The notes beneath the pieces are model-generated. The model did no database searches and was not told the origin of the DNA. It was given only the letters and a program-made list of their open reading frames with translations. Source: Sphingosinicella microcystinivorans (lineage in GTDB: Bacteria; Pseudomonadota; Alphaproteobacteria; Sphingomonadales; Sphingomonadaceae). Taken from it: a stretch of 64,000 nucleotides of DNA. Location: contig NZ_RBWX01000009.1 in the NCBI RefSeq assembly GCF_003634215.1, positions 186,001 to 250,000 on the forward strand. Direction: 5' to 3'. The position numbers and the translations under genes were made by a program. This document shows positions 38,802 through 47,721 of this stretch, one piece after another (position 1 is the first letter of the stretch; each line of letters starts with the position of its first letter).

Positions 38802-40085
38802 ATGAACTTCGAATATTCCCCGAAAGCCCGCGAGATGATCAGCCGCGTCCGCGCGTTCATGGACGAGCACATCTACCCCAACGAGAAGCGCTATGCCGAG
38901 GAGGTCGCCTCTGGCGAGCGCTGGAAAGTCTTGCCCGTGATCGAGGAGCTGAAGCCGAAGGCGCGCGCTGCGGGCCTGTGGAACATGTTCATGCCGCCGA
39001 GCCACGGCGGCAAGCCGGTCAGCGAGTTCCCCTTCGAGGGCACGACGCTCACCAACCTTGAATACGCGCCGCTCGCCGAGGAGATGGGCCGCGCCATCTG
39101 GTCGGCGGAGGTGTTCAACTGCTCGGCGCCCGACACCGGCAACATGGAAGTGCTGATGCGCTACGGCACGCAGGCACAGCAGGAAAGGTGGCTGCGACCG
39201 CTGATGAACGGCGAAATCCGCTCCGCCTTCCTGATGACCGAGCCTGCCGTCGCCTCGTCCGACGCGACGAACATCGAAACGCGGATCCGTCGCGACGGCG
39301 ACGATTATGTCATCAGCGGCCGCAAATGGTGGTCGTCCGGCGTAGGCGACCCGCGCTGCAAGGTCGCGATCGTGATGGGCAAGACGGACACGTCGGCGCC
39401 GAAGCACCTGCAGCAGTCGCAGATTCTCGTGCCGTTGGACGCGCCGGGCATCAAGGTCGAGCGGATGCTGAACGTCTTCGGCTACGACGATGCACCGCAC
39501 GGCCACGCCGAGGTCCTCCTCGACAATGTGCGCGTGCCTGCGGACAGCATCCTGCTCGGCGAGGGCCGCGGCTTCGAGATCGCGCAGGGGCGCCTCGGAC
39601 CGGGCCGCATCCACCACTGCATGCGCACCATCGGCGCCGCCGAACGCGCGCTGGAGCGCATGGCCCGGCGGCTTTTGAGCCGCGAAGCCTTCGGCAAGCG
39701 CATCTCCGAGCAGAGCGTCTGGGAACAGCGTATCGCCGACGCCCGCACGGACATCGAAATGACACGCCTCCTCTGCCTCAAGGCCGCGGACATGATGGAC
39801 CGCGTCGGCAACAAGGCGGCGCGCCTCGAGATCGCGATGATCAAGGTCGCCGCGCCGCGCATGGCGCTGAAGATCATCGACGATGCCATCCAGGCGCACG
39901 GCGGCGGCGGCGTCAGTCAAGACTTCGGCTTGGCGAGCAGCTATGCGGGCATCCGCACGCTCCGCCTCGCAGACGGCCCGGACGAGGTCCACAACCGCAC
40001 CATCGCGCTGATGGAATACAAGAAATACGCGGGCAACAGCGCCGGTAGCGAAGCGCCGAGCACCGAAGTGCCGGGTATGCGCTGA
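38802..40085 (+). CDS. Acyl-CoA dehydrogenase (ACAD10/11-like)
   Basis: 427 residues. FAD/substrate motifs are visible ([54 protein letters not shown]) and the C-terminal [39 protein letters not shown]. The latter is the pattern of the ACAD10/11 branch rather than short- or medium-chain enzymes. It oxidises an acyl-CoA to the enoyl-CoA, passing electrons to ETF. The ATG has AAGGA nine bases upstream. It overlaps the thiolase-like gene by one base (TGATG). Confidence 0.9.
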   Translation: MNFEYSPKAREMISRVRAFMDEHIYPNEKRYAEEVASGERWKVLPVIEELKPKARAAGLWNMFMPPSHGGKPVSEFPFEGTTLTNLEYAPLAEEMGRAIWSAEVFNCSAPDTGNMEVLMRYGTQAQQERWLRPLMNGEIRSAFLMTEPAVASSDATNIETRIRRDGDDYVISGRKWWSSGVGDPRCKVAIVMGKTDTSAPKHLQQSQILVPLDAPGIKVERMLNVFGYDDAPHGHAEVLLDNVRVPADSILLGEGRGFEIAQGRLGPGRIHHCMRTIGAAERALERMARRLLSREAFGKRISEQSVWEQRIADARTDIEMTRLLCLKAADMMDRVGNKAARLEIAMIKVAAPRMALKIIDDAIQAHGGGGVSQDFGLASSYAGIRTLRLADGPDEVHNRTIALMEYKKYAGNSAGSEAPSTEVPGMR

Positions 40086-41596
40086 TGGCGGCGGGTCCGC
40101 GCACGCCCGTCCTCGTCGGCGTTGCCCAGTACGTTGGCCGGGAAAACGACCCGGCCCGCGGCCTGTCGCCGGCGGACATGCTTGCCGCGGCCGCACGCGG
40201 TGCGATCGCGGATAGCGGGGCGGATGCGGCGGGCGCGATCGACACGCTCGTTGCGATCCGCCTGTTCGCCGATTCCGGGGGCGCATTCCCCTCCCCCTTT
40301 GGCAGCTATCGCAACCTGCCGCATGCGGTTGCCCGGCGCATCGGCGCGCATCCCCGCGAACTCATCTACGGCCCGGTTGGCGGCAACACGCCGCAGATGT
40401 TCGTGAATGTTCTCGCCGAGCGCATTGCAAAAGGCGAAAGCGACGTTGCGCTCATCGTCGGCGGCGAGGCGCTGCGCACGCAGGCACGCGCGGAAAAGGA
40501 CGGTCTCACGCTCGACTGGAGCGAGGACGCTCCCTCCGATCCGGTGCCTTACGGCGAGGAGACCCGCTATGCGAGCGGGCACGAGATTCGCCACGGCATC
40601 GCTTTGCCCACGAGCGTGTATCCGCTGTTCGAAAACGCATTCGGCGCGGCGATGGGCTGGTCGCCGCTCCAGCACCGCGCGGAGATCGGCCATTTGATGG
40701 CGCCGTTCAGCGAGGTTGCCGCGGAAAACCCGTTCGCACAGATTCAGACGGCTTATACGGCCGAGGCGCTCGTCGGGCCCAGCGAAGACAACCGCATCAT
40801 CGCCTACCCCTACACCAAGCGCCTCTGCGCCAACATGTTCGTCGATCAGGCTGCGGCGGTACTGATGATGTCGACCGAGGCCGCAGACCGGCTCGGCGTG
40901 CCCGCGGAGCAACGCGTCTATCTGCACGGGTCGGCGGACACGCATGAGAAAATCCTGGTGAGCGAGCGCGTCGACTACGCCACGTCCCCAGCCATCCACA
41001 TAGGCGCGGCGCAGGCGCTGACGCAGGCGGGCATCACACCAGAAGACCTCAGCTACATCGATCTCTACAGCTGCTTTCCGGTCGCCGTGGAGATCGCAGC
41101 CGCGATGATCGGCCTGCCGACGCAAGACCCCGCCGCGCTGACGCTTACCGGCGGCCTCCCCTACTTCGGCGGCCCCGGCAACGCCTATTCGCTGCATGCC
41201 ATCGCGGACGTGGTGGAGCATTGCCGGGACGATGCCGGCGCGTGGGGCTTCGTGTTCGCGAACGGCGGCTTCCTGACGAAACACAGCTTCGGCGTCTATG
41301 CGACGACGCCGGGCTACAGCGGGCGCAGCGACCCCGCGTCGTATCAGGCCGCGATCGACGCCATGCCGTCACCCCCGTTCACGGAGACGCCGGAAGGCGA
41401 GGGACAATTGGAGACGTTCACGGTCGTCCATCACAAGGGCGCCCCGATGTTCGCTATCATCATCGGGCGCCTCGATAGCGGCGAGCGTTTTCTTGCGCAG
41501 ATGCACACCGGGCTCGAACCGCTGATGGAAACGCCGGTCATCGGCCACAGGCTGCGCGTTGCGACCGGAGAACCGAACATAGCCGCGCTGATCTGA
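40085..41596 (+). CDS. Thiolase-like protein (TLP1 type, with extra C-terminal domain)
   Basis: 503 residues, about 100 longer than a normal thiolase. The thiolase fold is recognisable (TPVLVGVAQYVGRENDPARGLSPADMLAAAA, AALTLTGGLPYFGGPGNAYSLHAIADVVEHCR, FANGGFLTKHSFGVYATTP). Where the acylated Cys of thiolases should lie, the text reads YGPVGGNTPQMFVN, with no Cys. The C-terminal part (ETFTVVHHKGAPMFAIIIGRLDSGERFLAQ) matches the OB-like extra domain of mycobacterial TLP1. Acyl-CoA binding is likely; ordinary thiolytic cleavage is doubtful. It is paired with the acyl-CoA dehydrogenase. Confidence 0.85.
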   Translation: MAAGPRTPVLVGVAQYVGRENDPARGLSPADMLAAAARGAIADSGADAAGAIDTLVAIRLFADSGGAFPSPFGSYRNLPHAVARRIGAHPRELIYGPVGGNTPQMFVNVLAERIAKGESDVALIVGGEALRTQARAEKDGLTLDWSEDAPSDPVPYGEETRYASGHEIRHGIALPTSVYPLFENAFGAAMGWSPLQHRAEIGHLMAPFSEVAAENPFAQIQTAYTAEALVGPSEDNRIIAYPYTKRLCANMFVDQAAAVLMMSTEAADRLGVPAEQRVYLHGSADTHEKILVSERVDYATSPAIHIGAAQALTQAGITPEDLSYIDLYSCFPVAVEIAAAMIGLPTQDPAALTLTGGLPYFGGPGNAYSLHAIADVVEHCRDDAGAWGFVFANGGFLTKHSFGVYATTPGYSGRSDPASYQAAIDAMPSPPFTETPEGEGQLETFTVVHHKGAPMFAIIIGRLDSGERFLAQMHTGLEPLMETPVIGHRLRVATGEPNIAALI

Positions 41597-41627
41597 ACGC
41601 ACGGCACGTGTCGCAAAAAAAGGAAAA

Positions 41628-41660
41628 GGCGCCGATGGTCTCCCATCGGCGCCTTTCTGT
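41628..41660. terminator. Bidirectional terminator between thiolase-like and PEP-CTERM genes
   Basis: A perfect 11-bp stem, GGCGCCGATGG paired with CCATCGGCGCC around TCTC, is followed by TTTCTGTT and preceded by AAAAAAAGGAAAA. It therefore works for the plus-strand gene ending at 41596 and for the minus-strand gene ending at 41674. Confidence 0.85.
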
Positions 41661-41673
41661 TCAGGCTTGGCGT

Positions 41674-42507
41674 TCAGGCCTTGCGGCGGCGGCGCGTCAG
41701 GCCAAGACCGGCGAGACCAAGGCCGAAGAGCGCAAGCGCGGCAGGCTCCGGCACGTGGGTGATGTTGAACCCGAAGTTCACGACGTTTTCCAGTTCCTCG
41801 CGGGTCAGGAAGCCGACGCAGCCCGAAGCCTGACCGACAGCCGCGCAGGCATCGTCGGAAAGCGTGCCGATCGCACCGCCGAGGTCGAAGAACGAGAACT
41901 TGTAGGTTTCGCCGTCGAGCTCGAAATACTGCGTCAGGCTACCCGCCGAGATCACGAAGATGTCGCGGCAGCCCGGGCCCTGCGAATCCTGAACCACGCC
42001 GTCTGCGCAGATGTCGGGGCCGGGGTTGTCCGGATTGTTCGGCGTCTCCAGGAAGTCGATGACGAACGACAGCGTGAACGGGTCGGCCGCACCGATCGCC
42101 GGATCGACCGCGGTCAAGGCCACGTCGATCTTCATCGAAGACGTGTCGAGGCGCTGCCAGTTTTCATCCTTACGGTCGTTGATGACATTGTTCGAATGGG
42201 TCAGGCTGTTCGCTGCGGCATCCGCACCGTTCGTGAAGACAGTGCCGAGCGCCGGGGTTGCACCGATCGTCAAGGCGCTGCGGCCACCGCCGGCTGAAAT
42301 CGTGCCGGTCGGACGACCCCACGAGATCTGGAGCGGACCCCAGATGAAGCCGCCGGGCGTTCCGAGATCCGGCGAAGCCGACGTGAACGACGCGGAGACA
42401 TCATAGCTCCATTCGTTCACCACGGCAGCCTGAGCGGAGGTTGCGAAGGCCGTCGCGGCGACAAGCGCGGCAGCCGGCAGAACCTTGGTAAGAAACGCTG
42501 ACTTCAC
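41674..42507 (-). CDS. THxN-family PEP-CTERM protein
   Basis: 277 residues from the GTG at 42507 (AGGAG eight bases upstream). A signal peptide (about 1-27, ending TSAQA) precedes a beta-rich domain with the THxN motif in NSLTHSNNVIN. The C-terminus is a PEP-CTERM sorting signal: VPEPAALALFGLGLAGLGL followed by TRRRRKA. Such proteins are cut by exosortase and linked to exopolysaccharide-rich surfaces. No exosortase gene is in this window. Its promoter is the sigma-54 site just upstream, consistent with PrsK/PrsR-RpoN control known for such genes in other bacteria. Confidence 0.9.
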   Translation of the reverse strand: MKSAFLTKVLPAAALVAATAFATSAQAAVVNEWSYDVSASFTSASPDLGTPGGFIWGPLQISWGRPTGTISAGGGRSALTIGATPALGTVFTNGADAAANSLTHSNNVINDRKDENWQRLDTSSMKIDVALTAVDPAIGAADPFTLSFVIDFLETPNNPDNPGPDICADGVVQDSQGPGCRDIFVISAGSLTQYFELDGETYKFSFFDLGGAIGTLSDDACAAVGQASGCVGFLTREELENVVNFGFNITHVPEPAALALFGLGLAGLGLTRRRRKA

Positions 42508-42874
42508 TCTACCTACTCCTGTAAGAACCACTTGCCGGCACCTCTGCAAGCCCTGTGCCACAACAAATAAAACCCTCTAATCGATTGAAAATAAAAACAA
42601 TTCCAATATGAAATTCGCCAGATCCGACATGAATGGCGTGCGTCTGTAAGAATTGCCAACGTTCCGGCCGCCCCTTCCGGGGGAATTGGTGGCCTCCCTT
42701 GCCGAAAAGAGTCGGCCGCGGTCTAAAATTAACCATTAAGTCATTAGAATTTCTGCGAATTCCTTTCCGCGCGCATCGCACGGAATCGACAGTGTAAAAA
42801 ATCACGACAGTTCCCGTCCCGCCCTCGACGCCTTCGGTGGCGGGCGGCATAGTCCCCCCTCACAGCAGGAGAAC
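42508..42874. other. AT-rich divergent intergenic region
   Basis: 367 bp with no gene. It carries the sigma-54 promoter for the PEP-CTERM gene at 42545-42560, and an AT-rich stretch (42561-42780) that could hold activator sites and the promoter of the phosphofructokinase gene. GAATT occurs twice near 42747-42760 as a short repeat. No terminator or RNA gene was recognised. Confidence 0.55.
42545..42560 (-). promoter_or_regulatory. Sigma-54 (-24/-12) promoter of the PEP-CTERM gene
   Basis: On the minus strand TGGCAC-AGGGC-TTGCA, with GG at 42559-42558 and GC at 42547-42546 in the required 12/24 spacing. It matches TGGCAC-N5-TTGCW exactly. The start would be near 42534, about 27 bases before the GTG. 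A sigma-54 promoter needs an enhancer-binding activator; PrsR fills this role for PEP-CTERM genes elsewhere, but is not in this window. Confidence 0.75.
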
Positions 42875-43972
42875 ATGATGCGCCTCGGCATTCTGACGGG
42901 CGGCGGGGACGTGCCCGGCCTTAACCCCTGTATCCGCGCCGTTGCCCTGTCGGCAGACGACCGCGGGTGGGAAGTCGTGGGCTTCCGGCGGGGGTGGCAG
43001 GGGCTGCTCGACATCGATCCCGACGATCCTGCCTCGATCGCGGCGAACACGGTCGCGCTCGATCGAGAGCGGGTACGCGGGCTTGATCGGCTCGGTGGCA
43101 CCACCCTCCACACCTCGCGCTGCGATCCGCGCACAGCGAACGGCGGAGACCGGACGCCGCATGTGATCCGCGTACTCGAACGCCTCGGCATTGACGTGAT
43201 GATCACGCTCGGCGGCGACGGCACGCTGCGCTTTTCCGCCCATCTCGACAGCCTCGGCGTTCCGGTCATCTCCATCCCCAAGACGATGGACAACGACGTG
43301 AACGGCACCGACTATTGCATCGGCTTCTCGACCGCCGTGACACGCTCGGTCGCGGCGATCAATGCGCTGCGCACGACCACCGAAAGTCATGAACGCATCG
43401 CCGTCGTCGAGCTCTTCGGCCGCCGGTCGGGCGAAACGGCGCTCCTTTCGGGCTTCCTCGCGCAGGTCGATCGCACGGTGATCGCGGAAGTTCCTGCCGA
43501 TCTCGATGCGCTGCTGCCGCTGCTCGCGCGCGATAAGGCGACCAATCCCGCGAACTACGCGGTTCTCGTGGTCTCGGAAGGCGCAAGCCTCGTCGGCGGG
43601 GCAGCAGCGGACATGTCCAGCTCGGCGACGGCACGCGACGATGTCGGCGTCGGCCACCGCATCGCCCGCGCCATCGAAATGGCAGGCGGCGGCGGCACCG
43701 TGCTTCAGGAGCTCGCCTATCTCATGCGCGCGGGCGAGCCCGACGCGCTCGATCGCATGGTCGGCCTCGCTTTCGGTGCGCTTGCCGTCCAGCTTATCGA
43801 ACGGCGCGAAACCGGTCGCATGGTGACGCTGACCAGCGGCAACTATTGCCACGTCCCGGCGAACAGCGTGCTTCAGGGCGCGAAACATGTCGACGTCGAA
43901 CGGCTTTACGACCGCGATCAGTATCGCGCGCGGCTGAAGAGCGTCGAGGGTATGCCGATGTTCCTCTATTGA
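42875..43972 (+). CDS. 6-phosphofructokinase family
   Basis: 365 residues. The family core is clear: RLGILTGGGDVPGLNPCI, GGDGT at 113-117, PKTMDNDVNGTDYCIGF at 135-151, and GRRSGE. The first motif is the ATP-type glycine (GGDG), while Lys at the second (PKT) is typical of PPi enzymes. The same mix occurs in ATP-dependent trypanosome and plant-like PFKs, so ATP use is more likely but open. A second in-frame ATG at 42878 fits better with AGGAG. Many sphingomonads rely on Entner-Doudoroff, so a PFK is worth noting. Confidence 0.9.
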   Translation: MMRLGILTGGGDVPGLNPCIRAVALSADDRGWEVVGFRRGWQGLLDIDPDDPASIAANTVALDRERVRGLDRLGGTTLHTSRCDPRTANGGDRTPHVIRVLERLGIDVMITLGGDGTLRFSAHLDSLGVPVISIPKTMDNDVNGTDYCIGFSTAVTRSVAAINALRTTTESHERIAVVELFGRRSGETALLSGFLAQVDRTVIAEVPADLDALLPLLARDKATNPANYAVLVVSEGASLVGGAAADMSSSATARDDVGVGHRIARAIEMAGGGGTVLQELAYLMRAGEPDALDRMVGLAFGALAVQLIERRETGRMVTLTSGNYCHVPANSVLQGAKHVDVERLYDRDQYRARLKSVEGMPMFLY

Positions 43973-43994
43973 GGGTCGACAGACACGTGCGCCC

Positions 43995-44018
43995 ACTGTA
44001 TTGTTGCAACAACACAGT
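43995..44018. promoter_or_regulatory. 24-bp near-perfect palindrome before the GIN-domain gene
   Basis: Arms ACTGTATTGTTG and CAACAACACAGT are complementary except for one pair. The core TTGTTGCAACAA is perfect. It ends 16 bp before the ATG and just before the ribosome site. It could be an operator (TTG-N6-CAA is a MarR-like pattern) or, as RNA, a weak hairpin; the run of three T after it is too short for a good terminator. Confidence 0.5.
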
Positions 44019-44034
44019 TTGGAGATCGTCCCCC

Positions 44035-44727
44035 ATGAAACGCGCTCTTCTTGTCGCTCTTCCCTTCCTCGTGCTCGCCACGCCGACCTTCGCCGCCGAG
44101 CAGAAATACACGGTTACCGGGTTTGAAGGCATTTCCGTTTCGGTGCCGCACAAGGTGATCGTCGCCACCGGCAAGGCGCCAAGCGTCCGTGCCGTCGGGG
44201 ATCAGAAATCGATCGATCGCCTGGAGGTCGAGGTCGCAAGCGGTACGCTCCGCATCCGCGAAAAGAAGACCGATACCTGGTTCTCCTGGAAGGATGGCGA
44301 GGTGCTGACGATCTACGTCACCACGCATACGCTTGGAAATGCGCGCCTTGCGGGATCGGGTGACGTGGCGATCGACCGGATGAAGGGTCAGGACGTCAAG
44401 CTCTCGCTCGCGGGTTCCGGCGATCTCAACGTCGGCGTGATCGCCGCGGATCGTCTCGACGTGTCGCTCGCCGGGTCGGGCGACATGGCGATGACCGGCA
44501 CGTGCGGCGCAGCCGAAATCTCGATTGCCGGTTCCGGCAACATCGATGCCCCCGGCCTCAAGTGCCAGTCGCTCACCGGCAAGATCGCGGGATCGGGCGA
44601 TATCACCACCGATGTCGTCAAACACGCGAAGCTCAGCATTGCAGGCTCGGGCGACATCAAGATCCTCGGCAAACCGCAGTGCGAGGTGAAGACGCTGGGC
44701 AGCGGCAAGGTCAGCTGCGGGGCGTGA
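44035..44727 (+). CDS. Exported GIN-domain (DUF2807) beta-solenoid protein
   Basis: 230 residues with a signal peptide (about 1-21, ending TFAAE). The mature part is a GIN domain made of repeated strands ending in LAGSGD or close variants; six AGSGD/N units are spaced about 20 residues apart between residues 100 and 215. Function is unknown; the domain occurs in exported adhesin-like proteins. It may share a transcript with pfk, but the palindrome between suggests separate control. Confidence 0.88.
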   Translation: MKRALLVALPFLVLATPTFAAEQKYTVTGFEGISVSVPHKVIVATGKAPSVRAVGDQKSIDRLEVEVASGTLRIREKKTDTWFSWKDGEVLTIYVTTHTLGNARLAGSGDVAIDRMKGQDVKLSLAGSGDLNVGVIAADRLDVSLAGSGDMAMTGTCGAAEISIAGSGNIDAPGLKCQSLTGKIAGSGDITTDVVKHAKLSIAGSGDIKILGKPQCEVKTLGSGKVSCGA

Positions 44728-44734
44728 ACCTGCG

Positions 44735-45499
44735 CTAGCGGAGTCTCAGGGACTGCGCGGCGTGCCGGAAGGTGGCGTCTTGAGCGATGGTCTCGAACCG
44801 ATCGATGTAGGGACGAAGACGCCCCTGCCATGGCTCGCCGAGCCTGTCGACGACCCCCGCCATCGCTTCGAGCCGTCGTAGCTGCGCGAGCCCGTTCGAG
44901 CGGGCGAGGAGCGCAAGCACGCCGTCGATAACACCCAGAAGCCGCAGCGCCTCGGCTGCCGAACGGCCGTATTCGCCGCCCACCGCATCCAGAAGATCCT
45001 CCACCGTCACAGCGGCGCGTCCGGTGATCCGGTCGAGCGAACCGTGCAGGTGGGAAATCGGGGTTTCCGGCGTGCCGCTCCGCGCCAGGCTCTCACGCGC
45101 CGCGACGCGGACGTGCGCGGGCAGCCCGTGGAACGGCCCCTTCATCCAGTGATCGAGCCGTGCGCGAAACCGGTCGAAGCTCACGCCCTTCACGAGGAAA
45201 TCGTCGATGCCCGAAGCCACGCCCGCCTTGATAAGCTCGGCGGTATCGTCGGCGCTCATCAGGATGATGGGAAAGTGCTTGAGGCCCCGCTCCATGATCC
45301 GTTCGGCGAGCGCATAGCCCGAAAGGCCGGGCATGTTGAGATCGGTGACGAGCAGTGCCGGTTCGCGCTGGGTGATATGCTTGAATGCCGATTCGGCATC
45401 GCCGAACAGTGTCGCCTGATAGCCCGCGGCTTCCACCGCACGGCCATAAAGTTTGGCAACAAGCCGCTCGTCGTCGACGAGAATGACTTCCGCCGTCAC
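44735..45499 (-). CDS. Response regulator with CheY-like receiver and unknown output domain
   Basis: 254 residues. Receiver domain about 3-125: VDDE acidic pocket (D9, D10, E11), phospho-acceptor D53 in LLVTDLNMPGLSG, and the switch Ser/Lys (LMSADD and FLVKGVS). The C-terminal half (about 130-254) is helical (SLARSGTPETPISHLHGSL, LGVIDGVLALLARSNGLAQLRRLEAMAGVVDRL); I recognise no DNA-binding, HD or GGDEF domain. It begins four bases before the mgtE stop, so it is transcribed after mgtE. Confidence 0.88.
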   Translation of the reverse strand: MTAEVILVDDERLVAKLYGRAVEAAGYQATLFGDAESAFKHITQREPALLVTDLNMPGLSGYALAERIMERGLKHFPIILMSADDTAELIKAGVASGIDDFLVKGVSFDRFRARLDHWMKGPFHGLPAHVRVAARESLARSGTPETPISHLHGSLDRITGRAAVTVEDLLDAVGGEYGRSAAEALRLLGVIDGVLALLARSNGLAQLRRLEAMAGVVDRLGEPWQGRLRPYIDRFETIAQDATFRHAAQSLRLR

Positions 45500-45503
45500 C
45501 CGC

Positions 45504-46910
45504 CTAACCCGTAAGGCCTGTCGCCGCGGCGAGGCCGAGGAAGAACAGGAAGCCCATCACGTCCGTCGTCATCGTCACGAAAACGGGCGAGGACACGGCC
45601 GGATCGACCTCCATGCGGTCGAGCGTCAGCGGCACCATCACGCCGGCGAGGCCTGCGACGATGATGTTGCCGATCATCGCCGTGGCGATGACGAGGCCAA
45701 GGTGCACGTTCGCGAAGTAGAGCCCGGCCACCACGCCGACCAGCGTCGCAATGGCCGCGCCGTTGATCACCGCGACGCGAATCTCCTTGGTGATCGTACG
45801 CCGCGTGTTTGCCTCGGTGAGCTGATCGGTCGCGAGCGCGCGCACCGTCACCGCCATCGTCTGCGTCGCGGCATTGCCGCCGAGCGCCGAAACGATCGGC
45901 ATCAGGATGGCGAGCGCCACCATCTTCTCAATCGTGCCCGCGAAAAACCCGATCACGATCGAAGCGATGATCGCGGTGCCGAGATTGACGACCAGCCATC
46001 GCAGCCGCGTCGAGACGATCTCGCGCACACTGTCGTTGATGTCGCCGTCGCCGGCGCCAGACAGGCGAAGAATGTCCTCGTCGGCTTCTTCCTGAATGAT
46101 GTGCACGACGTCGTCGACCGTGACCACGCCGACGAGGCGTCCGGAGGGGTCGACGACCGCTGCCGAGATCAGCGCGTATTTCTGGAAGCGCAGCGCCACC
46201 TCTTCCTGGTCCATGTCGACCGGGATCAGCGTCTGCTCACGGTTCATCAAATCGGTGACGAGCACATTGCGCGGCGAGCGCAGCACAAGCGAAAGCCGCA
46301 TCGTACCGACCGGCTTGTGCGCCGGGTCGACGACGAAGATTTCCCAGAAGTCGCTGGTGACGTCGTCGCCCGCCTGCCGCAGGAAATCGATGACCTGACC
46401 CACGGTCCAGTATTCCGGCACCGCGATCAGATCGCGCTGCATCAGGCGGCCGGCGGATTCTTCCGGGTAGCTCAGCGCCTCTTCGATGGCAGCGCGTTCG
46501 TCGGCAGGGAGCGAGCGGAGGACCTCGGCCTGGTCCTCCTCGTCCATGTCCTCCAGAATGGCGACCGCGTCGTCGGTCTCCATCTGCGTGACGACGTCCG
46601 CGACCTGCCCGGCGTCGAGCACATCGATCAGCTGCTCGCGGACGACCTCGTTCATTTCCGAGATCACGTCCGCGTCGAGCACGTCGCCGAGTGCGGCGGC
46701 AAGCTGCTGGCGCTCGTGCGGTTCCACCTGTTCGATAAGGTCGGCGATGTCGGCGGGGTGCAGCGGCTCGGCGAGTTCCTGCACGCGCGCGGTATCGCCG
46801 GCGGCAAGCGCGTCCGTCACTTCGTCGACGAAAGCACCCGTCAGCCGGTTGTCTTCCAGCGCCTCGCGCGGCGGCGGAGCCTGATCCTTATCCAGAACAT
46901 CATCGGACAT
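45504..46910 (-). CDS. mgtE: Magnesium transporter MgtE
   Basis: 468 residues. Order: MgtE N domain (about 25-140), paired CBS domains (about 140-270), and a five-span membrane domain (about 300-468) with VSALGGNAATQTMAV and the pore DPAVSSPVFVTMTTDVMGFLFF. It conducts Mg2+ inward and is gated by cytosolic Mg2+ through the N/CBS domains. The 79-bp gap to the next gene upstream is too short for a large Mg2+ riboswitch, and I see none. Confidence 0.95.
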   Translation of the reverse strand: MSDDVLDKDQAPPPREALEDNRLTGAFVDEVTDALAAGDTARVQELAEPLHPADIADLIEQVEPHERQQLAAALGDVLDADVISEMNEVVREQLIDVLDAGQVADVVTQMETDDAVAILEDMDEEDQAEVLRSLPADERAAIEEALSYPEESAGRLMQRDLIAVPEYWTVGQVIDFLRQAGDDVTSDFWEIFVVDPAHKPVGTMRLSLVLRSPRNVLVTDLMNREQTLIPVDMDQEEVALRFQKYALISAAVVDPSGRLVGVVTVDDVVHIIQEEADEDILRLSGAGDGDINDSVREIVSTRLRWLVVNLGTAIIASIVIGFFAGTIEKMVALAILMPIVSALGGNAATQTMAVTVRALATDQLTEANTRRTITKEIRVAVINGAAIATLVGVVAGLYFANVHLGLVIATAMIGNIIVAGLAGVMVPLTLDRMEVDPAVSSPVFVTMTTDVMGFLFFLGLAAATGLTG

Positions 46911-46989
46911 GGCGCCGCTTATAGCGCGCGGAGGTTACATTTCCATCCGAACGCGCCGCCGGATCTTCGGCGCAGAAACTTTTTATGCG

Positions 46990-47721
46990 TCAGCGCTTGT
47001 TGGTCTTGTGCGCGTACATCGCGCCGTCCGCGAACCGCAGAACGCCTTCCACGGTCTCGCCAGGCGACAACACGTGAAGGCCCGCCGAAATCGTGATGGT
47101 GAAGCTCTCGCCGCGTACGTTCACCGGCGTCGCCGCGACGGCCGCCACGATCTGCTCCATCTTCGCCTGCGCCTGCTGCGCATCGACATGGCGGAGAATC
47201 ACCGCGAACTCGTCGCCGCCGAGGCGTGCCACCGTATCGGATTCGCGCAGTTTCGCCTGCAGCGTCTCGCCGATATGGACGAGCGCGGCATCCCCAGCGA
47301 GGTGGCCGTACCGGTCGTTAACCATTTTCAGCTTGTCGACATCGATGAAGATCAGCGCGGCGCGAACGCCGTGCCGCCCCACCTCCGCGAGCGTGCGGGC
47401 AAGGTCGCGGATCAGCCCGCGCCGGTTGGCGACAGGCGTCAGCTCGTCGGCCTCGACGAGCTTTTCCAGCTCCTCGATGCGCCGCCGCGCGACGGCGAGT
47501 GTCCGGCGCAACTCCTCGGTTTCCGCCAGAAGCGCGACGAACGCATCGCGCAGATGTTCGGGCAGCGCCGCCGCCGCAACTTCGGCGATGGCGCTGGCGC
47601 GCTCTGCGTCGGGCACGCCGACGAGCGTCTCGGCGACGGCAGGCACGGATGCAAGCGCGGCACGAGTCTGCACGCGCCCATAAGCGCGCGCGGCGCGTCC
47701 GCCTTCATCGATCCGCGTCAT
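46990..47721 (-). CDS. Soluble diguanylate cyclase with intact GGDEF and I-site
   Basis: 243 residues. An alanine-rich helical N-terminus (about 1-75) and a coiled helix (TEELRRTLAVARRRIEELEKLVEADE) precede the GGDEF domain (about 75-235) with ELTPVANRRGLI, FIDVDKLKMVNDRYGHLAGD, and RLGGDEFAVI at about 166-175. RESD five residues before GGDEF is the product-binding I-site, so feedback inhibition is expected. No membrane span. The ATG at 47721 is divergent from purE; the longer upstream frame is not used because it lies in the intergenic region. Confidence 0.9.
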   Translation of the reverse strand: MTRIDEGGRAARAYGRVQTRAALASVPAVAETLVGVPDAERASAIAEVAAAALPEHLRDAFVALLAETEELRRTLAVARRRIEELEKLVEADELTPVANRRGLIRDLARTLAEVGRHGVRAALIFIDVDKLKMVNDRYGHLAGDAALVHIGETLQAKLRESDTVARLGGDEFAVILRHVDAQQAQAKMEQIVAAVAATPVNVRGESFTITISAGLHVLSPGETVEGVLRFADGAMYAHKTNKR

